Below, one piece after another: positions 26,776 to 35,351 of a stretch of 64,000 bases of DNA. A program made the position numbers and the translations under genes. Below the pieces are notes generated by a model. The model was not told the origin of the DNA and did no database searches. It was given only the letters and a program-made list of their open reading frames with translations. The DNA is from Bosea sp. PAMC 26642. GTDB lineage: Bacteria; Pseudomonadota; Alphaproteobacteria; Rhizobiales; Beijerinckiaceae. The stretch lies in the NCBI RefSeq assembly GCF_001562255.1, contig NZ_CP014301.1, forward strand, positions 310,001 to 374,000. Direction: 5' to 3'. How positions within the stretch are numbered: the first letter of the stretch is position 1; each line of letters opens with the position of its first letter.

Positions 26776-28134
26776 ATGCGCCTGTCCCTCGTCGCAGCCC
26801 TGCTGCTGTCCTCCACCATGCTCGCCGGCGCCCAGGAAGCTCAGAAGGAGTTCCCGGCAAAGCTGCTCGGCCATGCGCTGCTGCCGGCCAACACCATGGT
26901 CGCCGCTCCCGCCGATGCGCCGGCCGACCTCAAGGTCTCCGGCAAGTTCACCACGCCCGGCAAACGCGTCGAGGCGGTCGGTACCGTCATGGGGACCTCG
27001 GGCGGCCGCCCGACCGGCCTCTCGACGCCCTTCGCCGGTCAGCCCGTGCAGGGCTTCTCCGGCATTCGCTCGCTCGGCAATGGCGAGTTCCTGGTGCTGA
27101 CCGACAACGGCTTCGGCGCCAAGGCAAACTCGCCCGACGCCATGCTGTATTTCCACCGCCTGAAGGCCGATTTCGCGGGCGGCACGATCGAGCGCACCGC
27201 CACCACCTTCCTGCACGATCCCGACAAGAAGGTGCCGTTCCGCATCGCCAACGAGGGCACCGAGAAGCGCTATTTGACCGGCTCCGACTTCGACCCCGAG
27301 TCGATCCAGCCGATCGGCGGCAAGTTCTGGATCGGCGACGAGTTCGGACCCTATCTCATCCGCGTCGATGCGACCGGCAAGGTCGAGGCCGTGTTCGAGA
27401 CGACGGTCGATGGCAAGCCCGCCCGCTCGCCCGACCATTATGCCGTGACCACGCCGGCCGCGCCGAATCTGCCCGTCGAGTTCAACGTTCGCCGGTCCAA
27501 GGGCTATGAGGGCATGGCCCAGTCGCCGGACGGGCGCTTCCTCTACCCGCTGCTCGAAGGTCCGCTCTGGAACGCCGAGACCAAGGGCAACGAGGAAGTC
27601 GACGGCAAGGAAGTCCTGCGCATCCTCGAATTCGATGTCGCCGCCGAAAAGTGGACCGGCCGCTCCTGGTTCTTCCCGCTCGAGCAGAAGGGCAACGCCA
27701 TCGGCGATTTCAACATGATCGATGCGACCACCGCGCTGATCATCGAACGCGACAATGGCGAAGGGACCGCCGACCGTGCCTGCGCGGCGGGCCAGCGCGG
27801 CCCCGACTGTTTCCACGACCTCGCAAAGTTCAAGCGCGTCGTGAAGATCGAGATGACCGACGCCAATGTCGGCAAGTCGGTGCGCAAGGTCGGCTATATC
27901 GACCTGCTCAAGATTGCCGACCCTGACAAGAAGGCGAAGCAGGGCGCCATCGACGGCGTGCTGCCCTTCCCCTTCTTCACCATCGAGAACGTCGATGTCG
28001 TCGATCGCGCCAACGGCGTCATCGTCGTCGGCAACGACAACAACCTGCCGTTCTCGTCGTCGCGCGATCCGAAGAAGGCCGACGACAACGAACTCGTCCT
28101 GCTCTCGGTGAAGGACCTGCTCGACGCGAAGTGA
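26776..28134 (+). CDS. Exported phytase-like/esterase-like beta-propeller protein
   Basis: The 452-residue product has a signal peptide (MRLSLVAALLLSSTMLAGAQ) and matches the esterase-like activity of phytase family (PF13449). Segments include GFSGIRSLGNGEFLVLTDNGFGAKANSPDA, FDPESIQPIGGKFWIGDEFGPYLIRVDATGKV, GYEGMAQSPDGRFLYPLLEGPL and IENVDVVDRANGVIVVGNDNNLPFS. Repeated D-G/F-G turns fit a propeller with acidic metal sites. Enzymatic function is unproven for most members; a periplasmic phosphoesterase or esterase role is possible. It seems to be a single-gene unit flanked by inverted repeats. Confidence 0.87.
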   Translation: MRLSLVAALLLSSTMLAGAQEAQKEFPAKLLGHALLPANTMVAAPADAPADLKVSGKFTTPGKRVEAVGTVMGTSGGRPTGLSTPFAGQPVQGFSGIRSLGNGEFLVLTDNGFGAKANSPDAMLYFHRLKADFAGGTIERTATTFLHDPDKKVPFRIANEGTEKRYLTGSDFDPESIQPIGGKFWIGDEFGPYLIRVDATGKVEAVFETTVDGKPARSPDHYAVTTPAAPNLPVEFNVRRSKGYEGMAQSPDGRFLYPLLEGPLWNAETKGNEEVDGKEVLRILEFDVAAEKWTGRSWFFPLEQKGNAIGDFNMIDATTALIIERDNGEGTADRACAAGQRGPDCFHDLAKFKRVVKIEMTDANVGKSVRKVGYIDLLKIADPDKKAKQGAIDGVLPFPFFTIENVDVVDRANGVIVVGNDNNLPFSSSRDPKKADDNELVLLSVKDLLDAK

Positions 28135-28151
28135 GCGTCCGCGCTTCATGC

Positions 28152-28286
28152 TTCTCCCTCCCCCCGCTTGCGGTGGGGAGGGCCGGGGTGGGGGGCAGTT
28201 CCGCTTGGTGAGGCGCTGAAATCAGGTCGAGACCTGCTTTTCGGCCCCCCACCCTAACCCTCCCCACCGCAAGCGGGGGGAGGGGA
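28152..28286. repeat. CTCCCTCCCCCCGCTTGCGG inverted repeat, copy 1
   Basis: Left arm CTCCCTCCCCCCGCTTGCGG plus TGGGGAGGG and right arm CCCTCCCCACCGCAAGCGGGGGGAGGGG are inverted, with GGGTGGGG and CCCCACCC inside. It lies between the convergent ends of the phytase-like and gamma-glutamyltransferase genes. A second copy is at 31984-32115. Confidence 0.8.
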
Positions 28287-28326
28287 TCGGAAGCCGCAGC
28301 GTCGAGGTTAAAGAAATTTCGAGGTC

Positions 28327-30126
28327 CTACCGCCCCGCGGCGTAGGCCTGCATCAGCCGCGGGGTGGCTGCCGCCCGCAACAGGCCGTCCGAACCGGTCT
28401 CGGCCGCCGTCAGCCGGCCGACCGTCCAGGCCGGCGCGCGCTCGACGGCGTGCCCGCGCTTTTCCAGATCGGCCAGCGCCGCCTCGCCGATGCTCTCCTC
28501 GACCATGAGATGGCCGGGCCGCGCCTCGCGCGGGTAGAAGGAGGAAGGGAAGTGCTGCGTATGGAACAGCGGCAGGTCGATCGCCTCCTGCAGGTTCAGT
28601 CCGTGATGCACGCGGCGCAGGAACATCCCCATCTGCCATTGCTCCTGCTGGTCGCCGCCCGGCGTGCCGAAGACAAGGCGCGGCTCGCCGTTCTCGAAGG
28701 CGAGCGTCGGCGTCAGCGTCGTGCGCGGGCGCTTGAACGGCGCCAGCGATGCCGGCAGCCCGTCCTCCAGCCAGAACATCTGCGCGCGCGAATTCAGCGG
28801 GAAGCCGAGTTCCGGAATGACCGGCGAGGATTGCAGCCAGCCGCCCGAGGGGGTCGCGGCGATCATGTTGCCCCATTTGTCGATGACGTCGATATGGACG
28901 GTGTCGCCTGTCTTCCCGGCCGCGACCATCGAGGCCATGGTCGGCTCGCCGACGCTGGCGCCGCCCTTGCCCGATTGACCGGCGATCCGCAGATTGGCCA
29001 GCATCCGCGACACCTGCGTCTCGAAGCCGGGGATCATGCCTGGCCGTAATTCGTGCGAGGCCTTGTCCGAGATCAGGTCGCGCCGTCCGCGCGCATAGTC
29101 GTCCGAAAGCAGCGTCGCCAGCGGCACCTTCACGAAATCAGGGTCGCCGTAATAGGCCTCGCGATCGGCAAAGGAGAGCTTCATGGCCTCCATGACGTGA
29201 TGCACGAAGGCCGGGCTCGTCGACCCCATCGCCGCGATGTCGATCCCTTCGAGGATCTTCAGCGTTTGCAGGAAGACCGGCCCCTGGCCCCAGGCGCCGA
29301 TCTTGAAGACCTCCCAGCCATGATAATTGACGCTGGCGGGCGCCTCGTAGCTCGGCTGCCAGCGCGCCATGTCGTCGGCGGTCAGCAGGCCCTTGTGCCG
29401 GCGGCCCGAGGAATCCATTACCTCGGTCGTGCGGCAGAACCTGTCCATCGCCTCGGCGACGAAGCCCTTGTACCAGGCGTCATAGGCCGCCTGGATTTGG
29501 GTCTGGCGGTCGGGGCCTGCCGCTTCGGCCTCAGACAGGATGCGCTTGTAGGTTTCGGCCGCCGCTTTGTTCTGGAACAGCTTGCGCCCTTCGGGCACCT
29601 TGCCGCCGGGCAGATAGACCGCGCCCGATGTTGGCCATTCATTGGTGAACAGGTCCGTCAGCGAGCCGATCGTGTCCGAGACGCGCGGCAGCATCGGATG
29701 GCCGTTCTCGAAATAGCCGATCGCGGGCTCCAGCACCTCGCGCAGGCTCAGCAGGCCGTGGTCGCGCAGCAGCGCCATCCAGCCGCCGAAGGCGCCGGGC
29801 ACCACGGTCGCGAGCAGCCCCGAGCCCGGGATCATGTCGAGCCCGAGTTCCTTGAAGGCCTCGATCGTCGCGGCCTGGGGGGAGGGCCCCTGCGCGCACA
29901 TCACCTCGACCTTCTTCGACTTCGCCGAATAGAACACTGCCGGCATGTCGCCCGCCGGGCCGACGAGATGCGGCTCGACCACCTGCAGCACGAAGGCGGC
30001 GGCCGCGCAGGCGTCGAAGGCATTGCCTCCCTTCTCCAGCATGGCCATGCCCGACGCGGTCGCGAGCCAGTGCGTCGAGGTGACGACGCCGAAAGTGCCG
30101 AGGATTTCGGGGCGGGTGGTGAACAT
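28327..30126 (-). CDS. Gamma-glutamyltransferase family protein, apparently cytoplasmic
   Basis: The 599-residue product is an Ntn-hydrolase of the gamma-glutamyltranspeptidase family. It has THWLATASGMAMLEKGGNAFDACAAAAFVLQVVEPHLVGPAGDMPAVFY, a central GDTVHIDVIDKWGNMIAATPSGG in which the Thr of DTVHID corresponds to the autoprocessing nucleophile, and GTPGGDQQEQWQMGMF. There is no signal peptide at ATG 30126 (preceded by AAGGATACGCCC), unlike periplasmic GGT. The gene is the last of a minus-strand operon with peptide-type ABC transporter genes, so it may process imported gamma-glutamyl or related compounds in the cytoplasm (inference). Confidence 0.9.
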   Translation of the reverse strand: MFTTRPEILGTFGVVTSTHWLATASGMAMLEKGGNAFDACAAAAFVLQVVEPHLVGPAGDMPAVFYSAKSKKVEVMCAQGPSPQAATIEAFKELGLDMIPGSGLLATVVPGAFGGWMALLRDHGLLSLREVLEPAIGYFENGHPMLPRVSDTIGSLTDLFTNEWPTSGAVYLPGGKVPEGRKLFQNKAAAETYKRILSEAEAAGPDRQTQIQAAYDAWYKGFVAEAMDRFCRTTEVMDSSGRRHKGLLTADDMARWQPSYEAPASVNYHGWEVFKIGAWGQGPVFLQTLKILEGIDIAAMGSTSPAFVHHVMEAMKLSFADREAYYGDPDFVKVPLATLLSDDYARGRRDLISDKASHELRPGMIPGFETQVSRMLANLRIAGQSGKGGASVGEPTMASMVAAGKTGDTVHIDVIDKWGNMIAATPSGGWLQSSPVIPELGFPLNSRAQMFWLEDGLPASLAPFKRPRTTLTPTLAFENGEPRLVFGTPGGDQQEQWQMGMFLRRVHHGLNLQEAIDLPLFHTQHFPSSFYPREARPGHLMVEESIGEAALADLEKRGHAVERAPAWTVGRLTAAETGSDGLLRAAATPRLMQAYAAGR

Positions 30127-30143
30127 GGGCGTATCCTTGGGTC

Positions 30144-31034
30144 TCAGTTGTCTTTGGGATCGAGCGCGTCGCGCAGACCGTCGCCGAGCAGGTTGAAGCC
30201 CAGCACGGCGAGGAAAATGGCGATGCCGGGCGCCACCGACATCCACGGCGCCTGTTCCATGAAGTTCTTGGCCACGTTCAGCATCTGGCCCCAGGACGGG
30301 GAGGGCGGCTGCTGGCCGAGCCCCAGAAACGATAGTGAGGCCTCCAGGATGATCGCCTGCGCCATGAACAGCGTCGACTGCACCACGATCGGCGACGTTG
30401 TGTTCGGCAGCACGTGCACGACCATGATCCGCAGGTCGCGCGCGCCGACCGAGCGGGCACCCTCGACGAAATCCTCGGCCTTTACGCTCATCACCTGGCC
30501 GCGCACCAGCCGGATGAAGATCGGCACCGCCGACAGCCCGATCGCGATCATCGCATTGGTCAGCGACGGGCCGAGGATCGCCGCGAAGGCGATGGCGAGG
30601 ATCAGGAACGGGCAGGCCAGCATCGCCTCGGTCACGCGCGAGATCGCGATGTCGATCCAGCCGCCATACCAGCCGGCAAGCAGGCCGAAAGGCAGCCCGA
30701 TCGCCAGCGCGATCATCACCGAGACTCCGCCGGCCAACAGCGAGGTCTGCGCGCCGTAGAACAGCCGCGAAACCTGGTCGCGGCCGAGTTCGTCCGTTCC
30801 GAACCAGTAGAGCTCCGAGGGCGGCTTGCGGATGGCGAGGAAGTTCGACTTCAGCGGGTCCGCCAGCGGCAGGATCGGCGCCAGCACCGCCATCAGGAGG
30901 AACAGCAGCACCATCGTGCCGCCGATCAGCGCCGAGCGGTTGCGCAGCAGCTTGCCGATCGCGCCGCGGCGCTTCGGAAGCGGCGTCTCGCCGGCTGTGG
31001 CCAGCGCCGGCTTGTCGAGGGTTGCATCCGCCAT
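30144..31034 (-). CDS. Peptide-type ABC transporter permease (DppC-like)
   Basis: The 296-residue protein has the N-terminal RNRSALIGGTMVLLFLLMAVLAPILPLADP segment and FGTDELGRDQVSRLFYGAQTSL, which are typical of DppC/OppC. It also has about six membrane helices and the EAA loop EGARSVGARDLRIMVVHVLPN. It carries the C-terminal FLGLGQQPPSPSWGQML and DGLRDALDPK. ATG 31034 overlaps the stop of the partner permease by one base. It forms the channel for the substrate-binding protein at 32157-33662. No ATPase gene accompanies the cluster. Confidence 0.93.
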   Translation of the reverse strand: MADATLDKPALATAGETPLPKRRGAIGKLLRNRSALIGGTMVLLFLLMAVLAPILPLADPLKSNFLAIRKPPSELYWFGTDELGRDQVSRLFYGAQTSLLAGGVSVMIALAIGLPFGLLAGWYGGWIDIAISRVTEAMLACPFLILAIAFAAILGPSLTNAMIAIGLSAVPIFIRLVRGQVMSVKAEDFVEGARSVGARDLRIMVVHVLPNTTSPIVVQSTLFMAQAIILEASLSFLGLGQQPPSPSWGQMLNVAKNFMEQAPWMSVAPGIAIFLAVLGFNLLGDGLRDALDPKDN

Positions 31035-31978
31035 CAGCCGGTCCTCAGTCGCGGATTGGCGAGGACATAGAGGATGTCGGCCAGGAGGTTCATCAGGATG
31101 AAGCCGATCGCGGTGCACAGCACCACGCCCTGGACCACGCCATAGTCGCGGTTGAACACCGCATCGACGATCAGCTTGCCGAACCCGGGGATGGTGAAGA
31201 CCTGCTCGGTCAGAACCGATCCGGCCAGCAATTCGCCGAAGAGCAGCGTCGACAGCGTGATGATCGGCATCAGCGCATTGCGCAGCGCGTGGCGATTGAC
31301 GACCGTATCTTCGTCAAGCCCCTTGGCGCGGGCGGTGCGGACATAATCCGAGCGCAGCACCTCGAGCATGGCCGAACGCGTATGGCGCATGATGAAGGCG
31401 GCCAGGCCGTTCCCGAGGACGAAAGCCGGCAGGATCAACCGCTCGATGGCGGCCTTCGGATCGACGAAAATCGACTCGTATCCCGATGCGGGAAGCCATC
31501 TGAGCTGCACCGAAACCACCAGGATCAGCATGATGCCGAGCCAGAAATTCGGGATCGAGAGACCAGTCAGGGCGACCGCGCTGACGGAGTAATCGACCAC
31601 GCTGCCCTTGCGCCGGGCGGCCAGAATCCCGGCCGGCAGACCGATCGCGATCGCGATGATGATCGAGGCCGTGGCAAGTTGGATCGTCACAGGCAGCTTC
31701 TGCAGGATCAGCCCGAGAACCGGCTCGCCGGTCCGCAGCGAGCGCCCGAAATCGCCCTGCACCACCTGGGCGAGCCAGGCGAAGAACTGCACCACGATCG
31801 GATCGTCCATCCGGTAGATCGCCCGCAGCCGCGCGATCGCCTCCGGATCGCGCTCCTCACCGGCCATGACCAGGAACGGATCCCCCGGCAGCGCGCGCTG
31901 CAGGGCGAACACGAAGATCGACACCAGAAACAGCGTCGGCAGCGCGATCAGGATGCGCCGTCCGATGAGGGTCAGCAT
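31034..31978 (-). CDS. Peptide-type ABC transporter permease (DppB-like)
   Basis: The 314-residue protein has the DppB/GsiC N-terminus MLTLIGRRILIALPTLFLVSIFVFALQRALPGDP, GDFGRSLRTGEPV, the EAA segment YVRTARAKGLDEDTVVNRHALRNALMPIIT, and FTIPGFGKLIVDAVFNRDYGVVQGVVL. Six hydrophobic segments are evident. The start ATG 31978 lies just beyond an inverted repeat; the repeat end (GGGAGGGAGAAGAGCTCC on the minus strand) supplies the only purine-rich ribosome binding site. An upstream start at 32068 would lie inside the repeat and is rejected. Confidence 0.92.
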   Translation of the reverse strand: MLTLIGRRILIALPTLFLVSIFVFALQRALPGDPFLVMAGEERDPEAIARLRAIYRMDDPIVVQFFAWLAQVVQGDFGRSLRTGEPVLGLILQKLPVTIQLATASIIIAIAIGLPAGILAARRKGSVVDYSVSAVALTGLSIPNFWLGIMLILVVSVQLRWLPASGYESIFVDPKAAIERLILPAFVLGNGLAAFIMRHTRSAMLEVLRSDYVRTARAKGLDEDTVVNRHALRNALMPIITLSTLLFGELLAGSVLTEQVFTIPGFGKLIVDAVFNRDYGVVQGVVLCTAIGFILMNLLADILYVLANPRLRTG

Positions 31979-31983
31979 GGAGC

Positions 31984-32115
31984 TCTTCTCCCTCCCCCCG
32001 CTTGCGGTGGGGAGGGCCGGGGTGGGGGGGCGGGTCGCCAAGACGAGCCGTTTCGCCTCTTCCTGCACGCCCCCCCATCCCTAACCCTTCCCCACCGCAG
32101 GCGGGGGGAAGGGGA
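31984..32115. repeat. CTCCCTCCCCCCGCTTGCGG inverted repeat, copy 2, within the peptide transporter operon
   Basis: Left end CTCCCTCCCCCCGCTTGCGG and right end CCACCGCAGGCGGGGGGAAGGGG are inverted, as in the copy at 28152-28286. It fills most of the 178-base gap between the binding-protein and permease genes. It may stabilise or attenuate the transcript, so that binding protein exceeds permease (inference). Confidence 0.8.
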
Positions 32116-32156
32116 CAGGTGAGCGCCGCTCTGTGCGAGCATGAGAAAAGCTGCCC

Positions 32157-33662
32157 TCACTGCTTCTTCAATCCCGCCAGCCGGATCATGCCGTCGGGGC
32201 TGACCACGAAGCCCGACACATTGGCGCGCATCGCGAAGAACCAGGGCTGGTTGTAGAGATAGATCAGCGGCATCTCGTCCTGCATGATCGTCTGCGCCTC
32301 GTCATAGAGCTTCTTGCGCTCGGCGACGTCGTAGACGGTGCGGGCCCTGTCGAGCAGTTCGTCGATGCGGGCATTCTTGAACTTGCCGTCGTTCTGGCTG
32401 CCGGTCGAATGGACGAACTGGTGAATGTTGCCGTCGGGATCGACGCGGCCCGACCAGCCGACGCGGCTGAGCTGGAACTTGCCCTGCTGCTGGTCGCGCA
32501 ACTGGCTGGCGAATTCCGACGAACGCAGCTGCACGTCGAAGCCGGCCTCTGAGGCCATCGCCTGTACGACCTGGCCGAGCTGGGCATCGACCGGGTTGTT
32601 GGTCACCATCATGTCGAGCTTGACGCGCTCGGCGCCGGCTTCCTTGAGCAGCGCCTTCGCCTTGGGAATGTCGCGCTTGGTGACGACCAGCTCCTTCATG
32701 AAATAGGGCGAGGCCGGCGGAAAGGGCTGCATGCTTGGCGGATGCGTGCCCTCGAAGACGACGTCGTTCAGGACGTTGCGGTCGATCGCCAGCGAGAACG
32801 CCTGGCGCACGCGCTTGTCCTTGGAGAAGGGCGAGTTCGCCATCTCGCCATTGTTGTGGTTCAGCGTCATGCCCTGATAGCCGATGCCGGGCGTGTCCAC
32901 GACCTTGAGGCTCTTGTCGGCGCGAGCTGATTTCACGTCGGTGGCGGCCAGGCGCTCGATCATGTCCAGCTCGCCCGAGCGTAGATTGGCCAGCCGCACC
33001 GTGGTGTCGGGGATGGCCCGGTAGACGATGCGGTCGAACGCATATTTGTCCGCCTCCCAGAAGTCCGCGAACTTTTCCAGCACGATGCGGTCGTTCTGCA
33101 CGCGCTCGACGAACTTGTAGGGGCCCGAGCAGACGGGCTTGGCCGCGACATCGCCGGAGAGCGATTTCGGCGACATCATCATGCTCGCCCGGTCGGTGAG
33201 TTGCGCCAGCAGCGTCGCGTCTGGCCGCTTCAGCTTGAGTGCGATCGTCATCGGATCGACCACCTCGACGCTGTCGACCGAGGCGAGCTCCGAGCGGCGC
33301 AGCGAGTCGGGCAGGGTGCGGGCGCGGTCGAGATTGGCCTTGGCGGCCTCGGCGTTGAAAGGCTCGCCGTCATGGAACTTGACGCCGGGCCGCAGCTTCA
33401 TCGTCAACGTCTTGCCGTCCTCAGAGAAGGACCATTCCGTCGCCAGCCGGGGGACGATCTTCAGGTCGGGCGTGATGTCCAAAAACTTGTCGCACAGGCC
33501 CTTGAAGACGATGCGGCCGACGAAAGTGCGGGCCTTGTGCGGATCCAGCATGTCGGGGTCTTCCTGCAGCCCGATACGTAAGACCGACGGCGTCTGCGCC
33601 AGCGTCGGCAGGGCCGAAAGTGCCAGGATCGTGGCCGAAGCCAGGGCGGTGACGAGCTTCAT
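32157..33662 (-). CDS. Peptide-type ABC transporter substrate-binding protein (family 5)
   Basis: The 501-residue product has a signal peptide (MKLVTALASATILALSALPTLAQ) and the family 5 extracellular solute-binding core. Examples are LRIGLQEDPDMLDPHKARTFVGRIVFKGLCD, ATEWSFSEDGKTLTMKLRPGVKFHDGEPFNAEAAKANLDR, CSGPYKFVE, and KDKRVRQAFSLAIDRNVLNDVVFEG. It is expected to bind a di- or oligopeptide, glutathione or similar ligand in the periplasm. It heads the operon with two permeases and gamma-glutamyltransferase. ATG 33662 is chosen for the signal peptide; ATG 33677 is also possible. Confidence 0.92.
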   Translation of the reverse strand: MKLVTALASATILALSALPTLAQTPSVLRIGLQEDPDMLDPHKARTFVGRIVFKGLCDKFLDITPDLKIVPRLATEWSFSEDGKTLTMKLRPGVKFHDGEPFNAEAAKANLDRARTLPDSLRRSELASVDSVEVVDPMTIALKLKRPDATLLAQLTDRASMMMSPKSLSGDVAAKPVCSGPYKFVERVQNDRIVLEKFADFWEADKYAFDRIVYRAIPDTTVRLANLRSGELDMIERLAATDVKSARADKSLKVVDTPGIGYQGMTLNHNNGEMANSPFSKDKRVRQAFSLAIDRNVLNDVVFEGTHPPSMQPFPPASPYFMKELVVTKRDIPKAKALLKEAGAERVKLDMMVTNNPVDAQLGQVVQAMASEAGFDVQLRSSEFASQLRDQQQGKFQLSRVGWSGRVDPDGNIHQFVHSTGSQNDGKFKNARIDELLDRARTVYDVAERKKLYDEAQTIMQDEMPLIYLYNQPWFFAMRANVSGFVVSPDGMIRLAGLKKQ

Positions 33663-34012
33663 CTGAATTGTCCCCATACTTGCGTGACTGTGGGCGCAAA
33701 CGATGCCGCATCTCCGACGCAATGGTCGGGGCGCCCTGCCCATCGCCTGCGATTTTGTTCCGTTCGGTACCAGTGTGGTCTAGTTTCGAGCCGGCGTCGA
33801 TGCCGCCCGTTTCGCTGCCTGCAGCCGACAGACATGCCGCCATGGCGGGCCGGCACATGCAAGGAGGCGGCCAGCCCTATGTCGATATGCGGTTGTGGTC
33901 GAGCTGCTCCGGTGCGGGAAGGCTTTCGGCTACGATCTTCTCTGCTAACAAGGATCTGCGGCGCTTCAGGCCGAAGCGTGCCGGAAACAGGCCAGGAACG
34001 GAATCCGATCCA
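33663..34012. promoter_or_regulatory. Divergent intergenic region between transporter operon and sugar-acid kinase
   Basis: This 350-base gap holds no convincing gene. A small palindrome ACCAGTGTGGT (33769-33779) sits near its middle, and TTGTTC-N18-TCTAGT (33755-33784) is a weak rightward promoter candidate overlapping it. The palindrome could be an operator for either direction (inference). An open frame runs through the rightward half but lacks codon preference typical of the neighbours. Confidence 0.35.
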
Positions 34013-35278
34013 ATGCTTCTGGGTGTGATCGCCGATGACATGACGGGCGCGACCGACGTCGCCCTGATGCTCAACCGTGCCGGAATGCGCACCGTGCAGG
34101 TCATCGGCGCGCCTGAGCGGGGTGCCCCGCCGCCCGACGCCGATGCCGTCGTCGTGGCGCTGAAATCCCGCACCAATCCCGTGGCGGAGGCCGTCACGGA
34201 TTCGCTGGCCGCCTGCGAAGCGCTGCTGGCGGCGGGAGCACGGCAGATCCTGTTCAAATACTGCTCGACCTTCGATTCGACCCCGACTGGCAATATCGGG
34301 CCGGTCGCGGATGCGCTGATGCAGCGGCTGGGCGCGGAGATCGCCATCATCTGCCCGGCTTTTCCCGCCAATGGCCGCTCGATCTACCAAGGCTATCTCT
34401 TCGTCGGCGCCGTGCCGCTTCACGAAAGCTCGATGAAGGACCACCCGCTGACGCCGATGCGCGATTCGAACCTGATGCGGCTGATGGGGGCGCAGACGAC
34501 GGCAACGGTCGGACTGGTCGACCACGCGACGGTTCAGGCCGGCGTCGATGCCGTGAAGGCCCGCCTGGAGGCGCTGGCCGGGCAGGGCGCGCGCTATGCC
34601 GTCACCGATGCGCTGAGCAATGACGACCTGCTGGTACTGGGCGCCGCGATCGACGGCCATGTCCTGCTGACCGGCGGCTCCGGCATCGCGATGGGCCTGC
34701 CGCAGAACTTCCGCAAGGCGGGGCTCCTGCCGGAGCGCGCGGTGGCCGCGACCCTGAGCGCCCCGCAAGGCCGCACCGGCATCATTTCCGGTAGCTGCTC
34801 GACGGCGACGCGTGGTCAGATCAAGGCGGCGATCGAGGCGGGCTATCCGGCGCTGAAGGTCGATCCGCTCGCTCTCACCTCGGGCGAGCAGACAGCGGAG
34901 ACGCTTGCGCAATGGGCGCTGGCCCAGTCGGCGGAAAAGCCTTTCCTGCTCTATTCGAGCGATGACCCGGCGGAGGTCACGCGCATCCAGGACAAGCTCG
35001 GCCGCGAAAAGGCTGGCGAGACGGTCGAACGCGTCTTCGCAGAGGTTGCCCGCTTGCTGGCGCAGGGCGGCGTCTCGAAGCTGCTCGTCGCCGGCGGCGA
35101 AACCTCTGGCGCTGTCGTTCAGGGTCTGGGCATCGCCACGCTGGAGATCGGCCCCGAGATCGATCCGGGCGTGCCCTGGACCCGCGTGGTCGGCGGGCCG
35201 GAGATGGTGATCGCGCTCAAATCCGGCAATTTCGGCGCGCCCGACTTCTTTCTGAAAGCGTGGAGCCTGCTGAACTGA
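34013..35278 (+). CDS. otnK: Four-carbon acid sugar kinase family protein (3-oxo-tetronate kinase OtnK-like)
   Basis: These kinases (formerly DUF1537) phosphorylate 3-oxo-tetronates such as 3-dehydro-L-erythronate or -D-erythronate. The 421-residue product has LLGVIADDMTGATDVALMLNRAGMRTV, the substrate segment KYCSTFDSTPTGNIGPVADAL, CPAFPANGRSIYQGYLFVG and the ATP domain end LVAGGETSGAVVQGLGI plus VPWTRVVGGPEMVIALKSGNFG. ATG 34013 follows CAGGAACGGAATCC. The usual partners (OtnC aldolase, OtnI isomerase, LtnD dehydrogenase) are not next to it in this window. Confidence 0.9.
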   Translation: MLLGVIADDMTGATDVALMLNRAGMRTVQVIGAPERGAPPPDADAVVVALKSRTNPVAEAVTDSLAACEALLAAGARQILFKYCSTFDSTPTGNIGPVADALMQRLGAEIAIICPAFPANGRSIYQGYLFVGAVPLHESSMKDHPLTPMRDSNLMRLMGAQTTATVGLVDHATVQAGVDAVKARLEALAGQGARYAVTDALSNDDLLVLGAAIDGHVLLTGGSGIAMGLPQNFRKAGLLPERAVAATLSAPQGRTGIISGSCSTATRGQIKAAIEAGYPALKVDPLALTSGEQTAETLAQWALAQSAEKPFLLYSSDDPAEVTRIQDKLGREKAGETVERVFAEVARLLAQGGVSKLLVAGGETSGAVVQGLGIATLEIGPEIDPGVPWTRVVGGPEMVIALKSGNFGAPDFFLKAWSLLN

Positions 35279-35351
35279 GCTTGCGTCGATGGCGCACGGT
35301 TTCGGCCGCAGGAAACTCGTATAGACTGCCGCTCGCTGAAAGGGGGTAGGC

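Noticed and set aside
28019..28876. Minus-strand frame through the repeat and gamma-glutamyltransferase end
   Set aside because: It is a shifted frame of the GGT gene joined to the inverted repeat, without any family motif.
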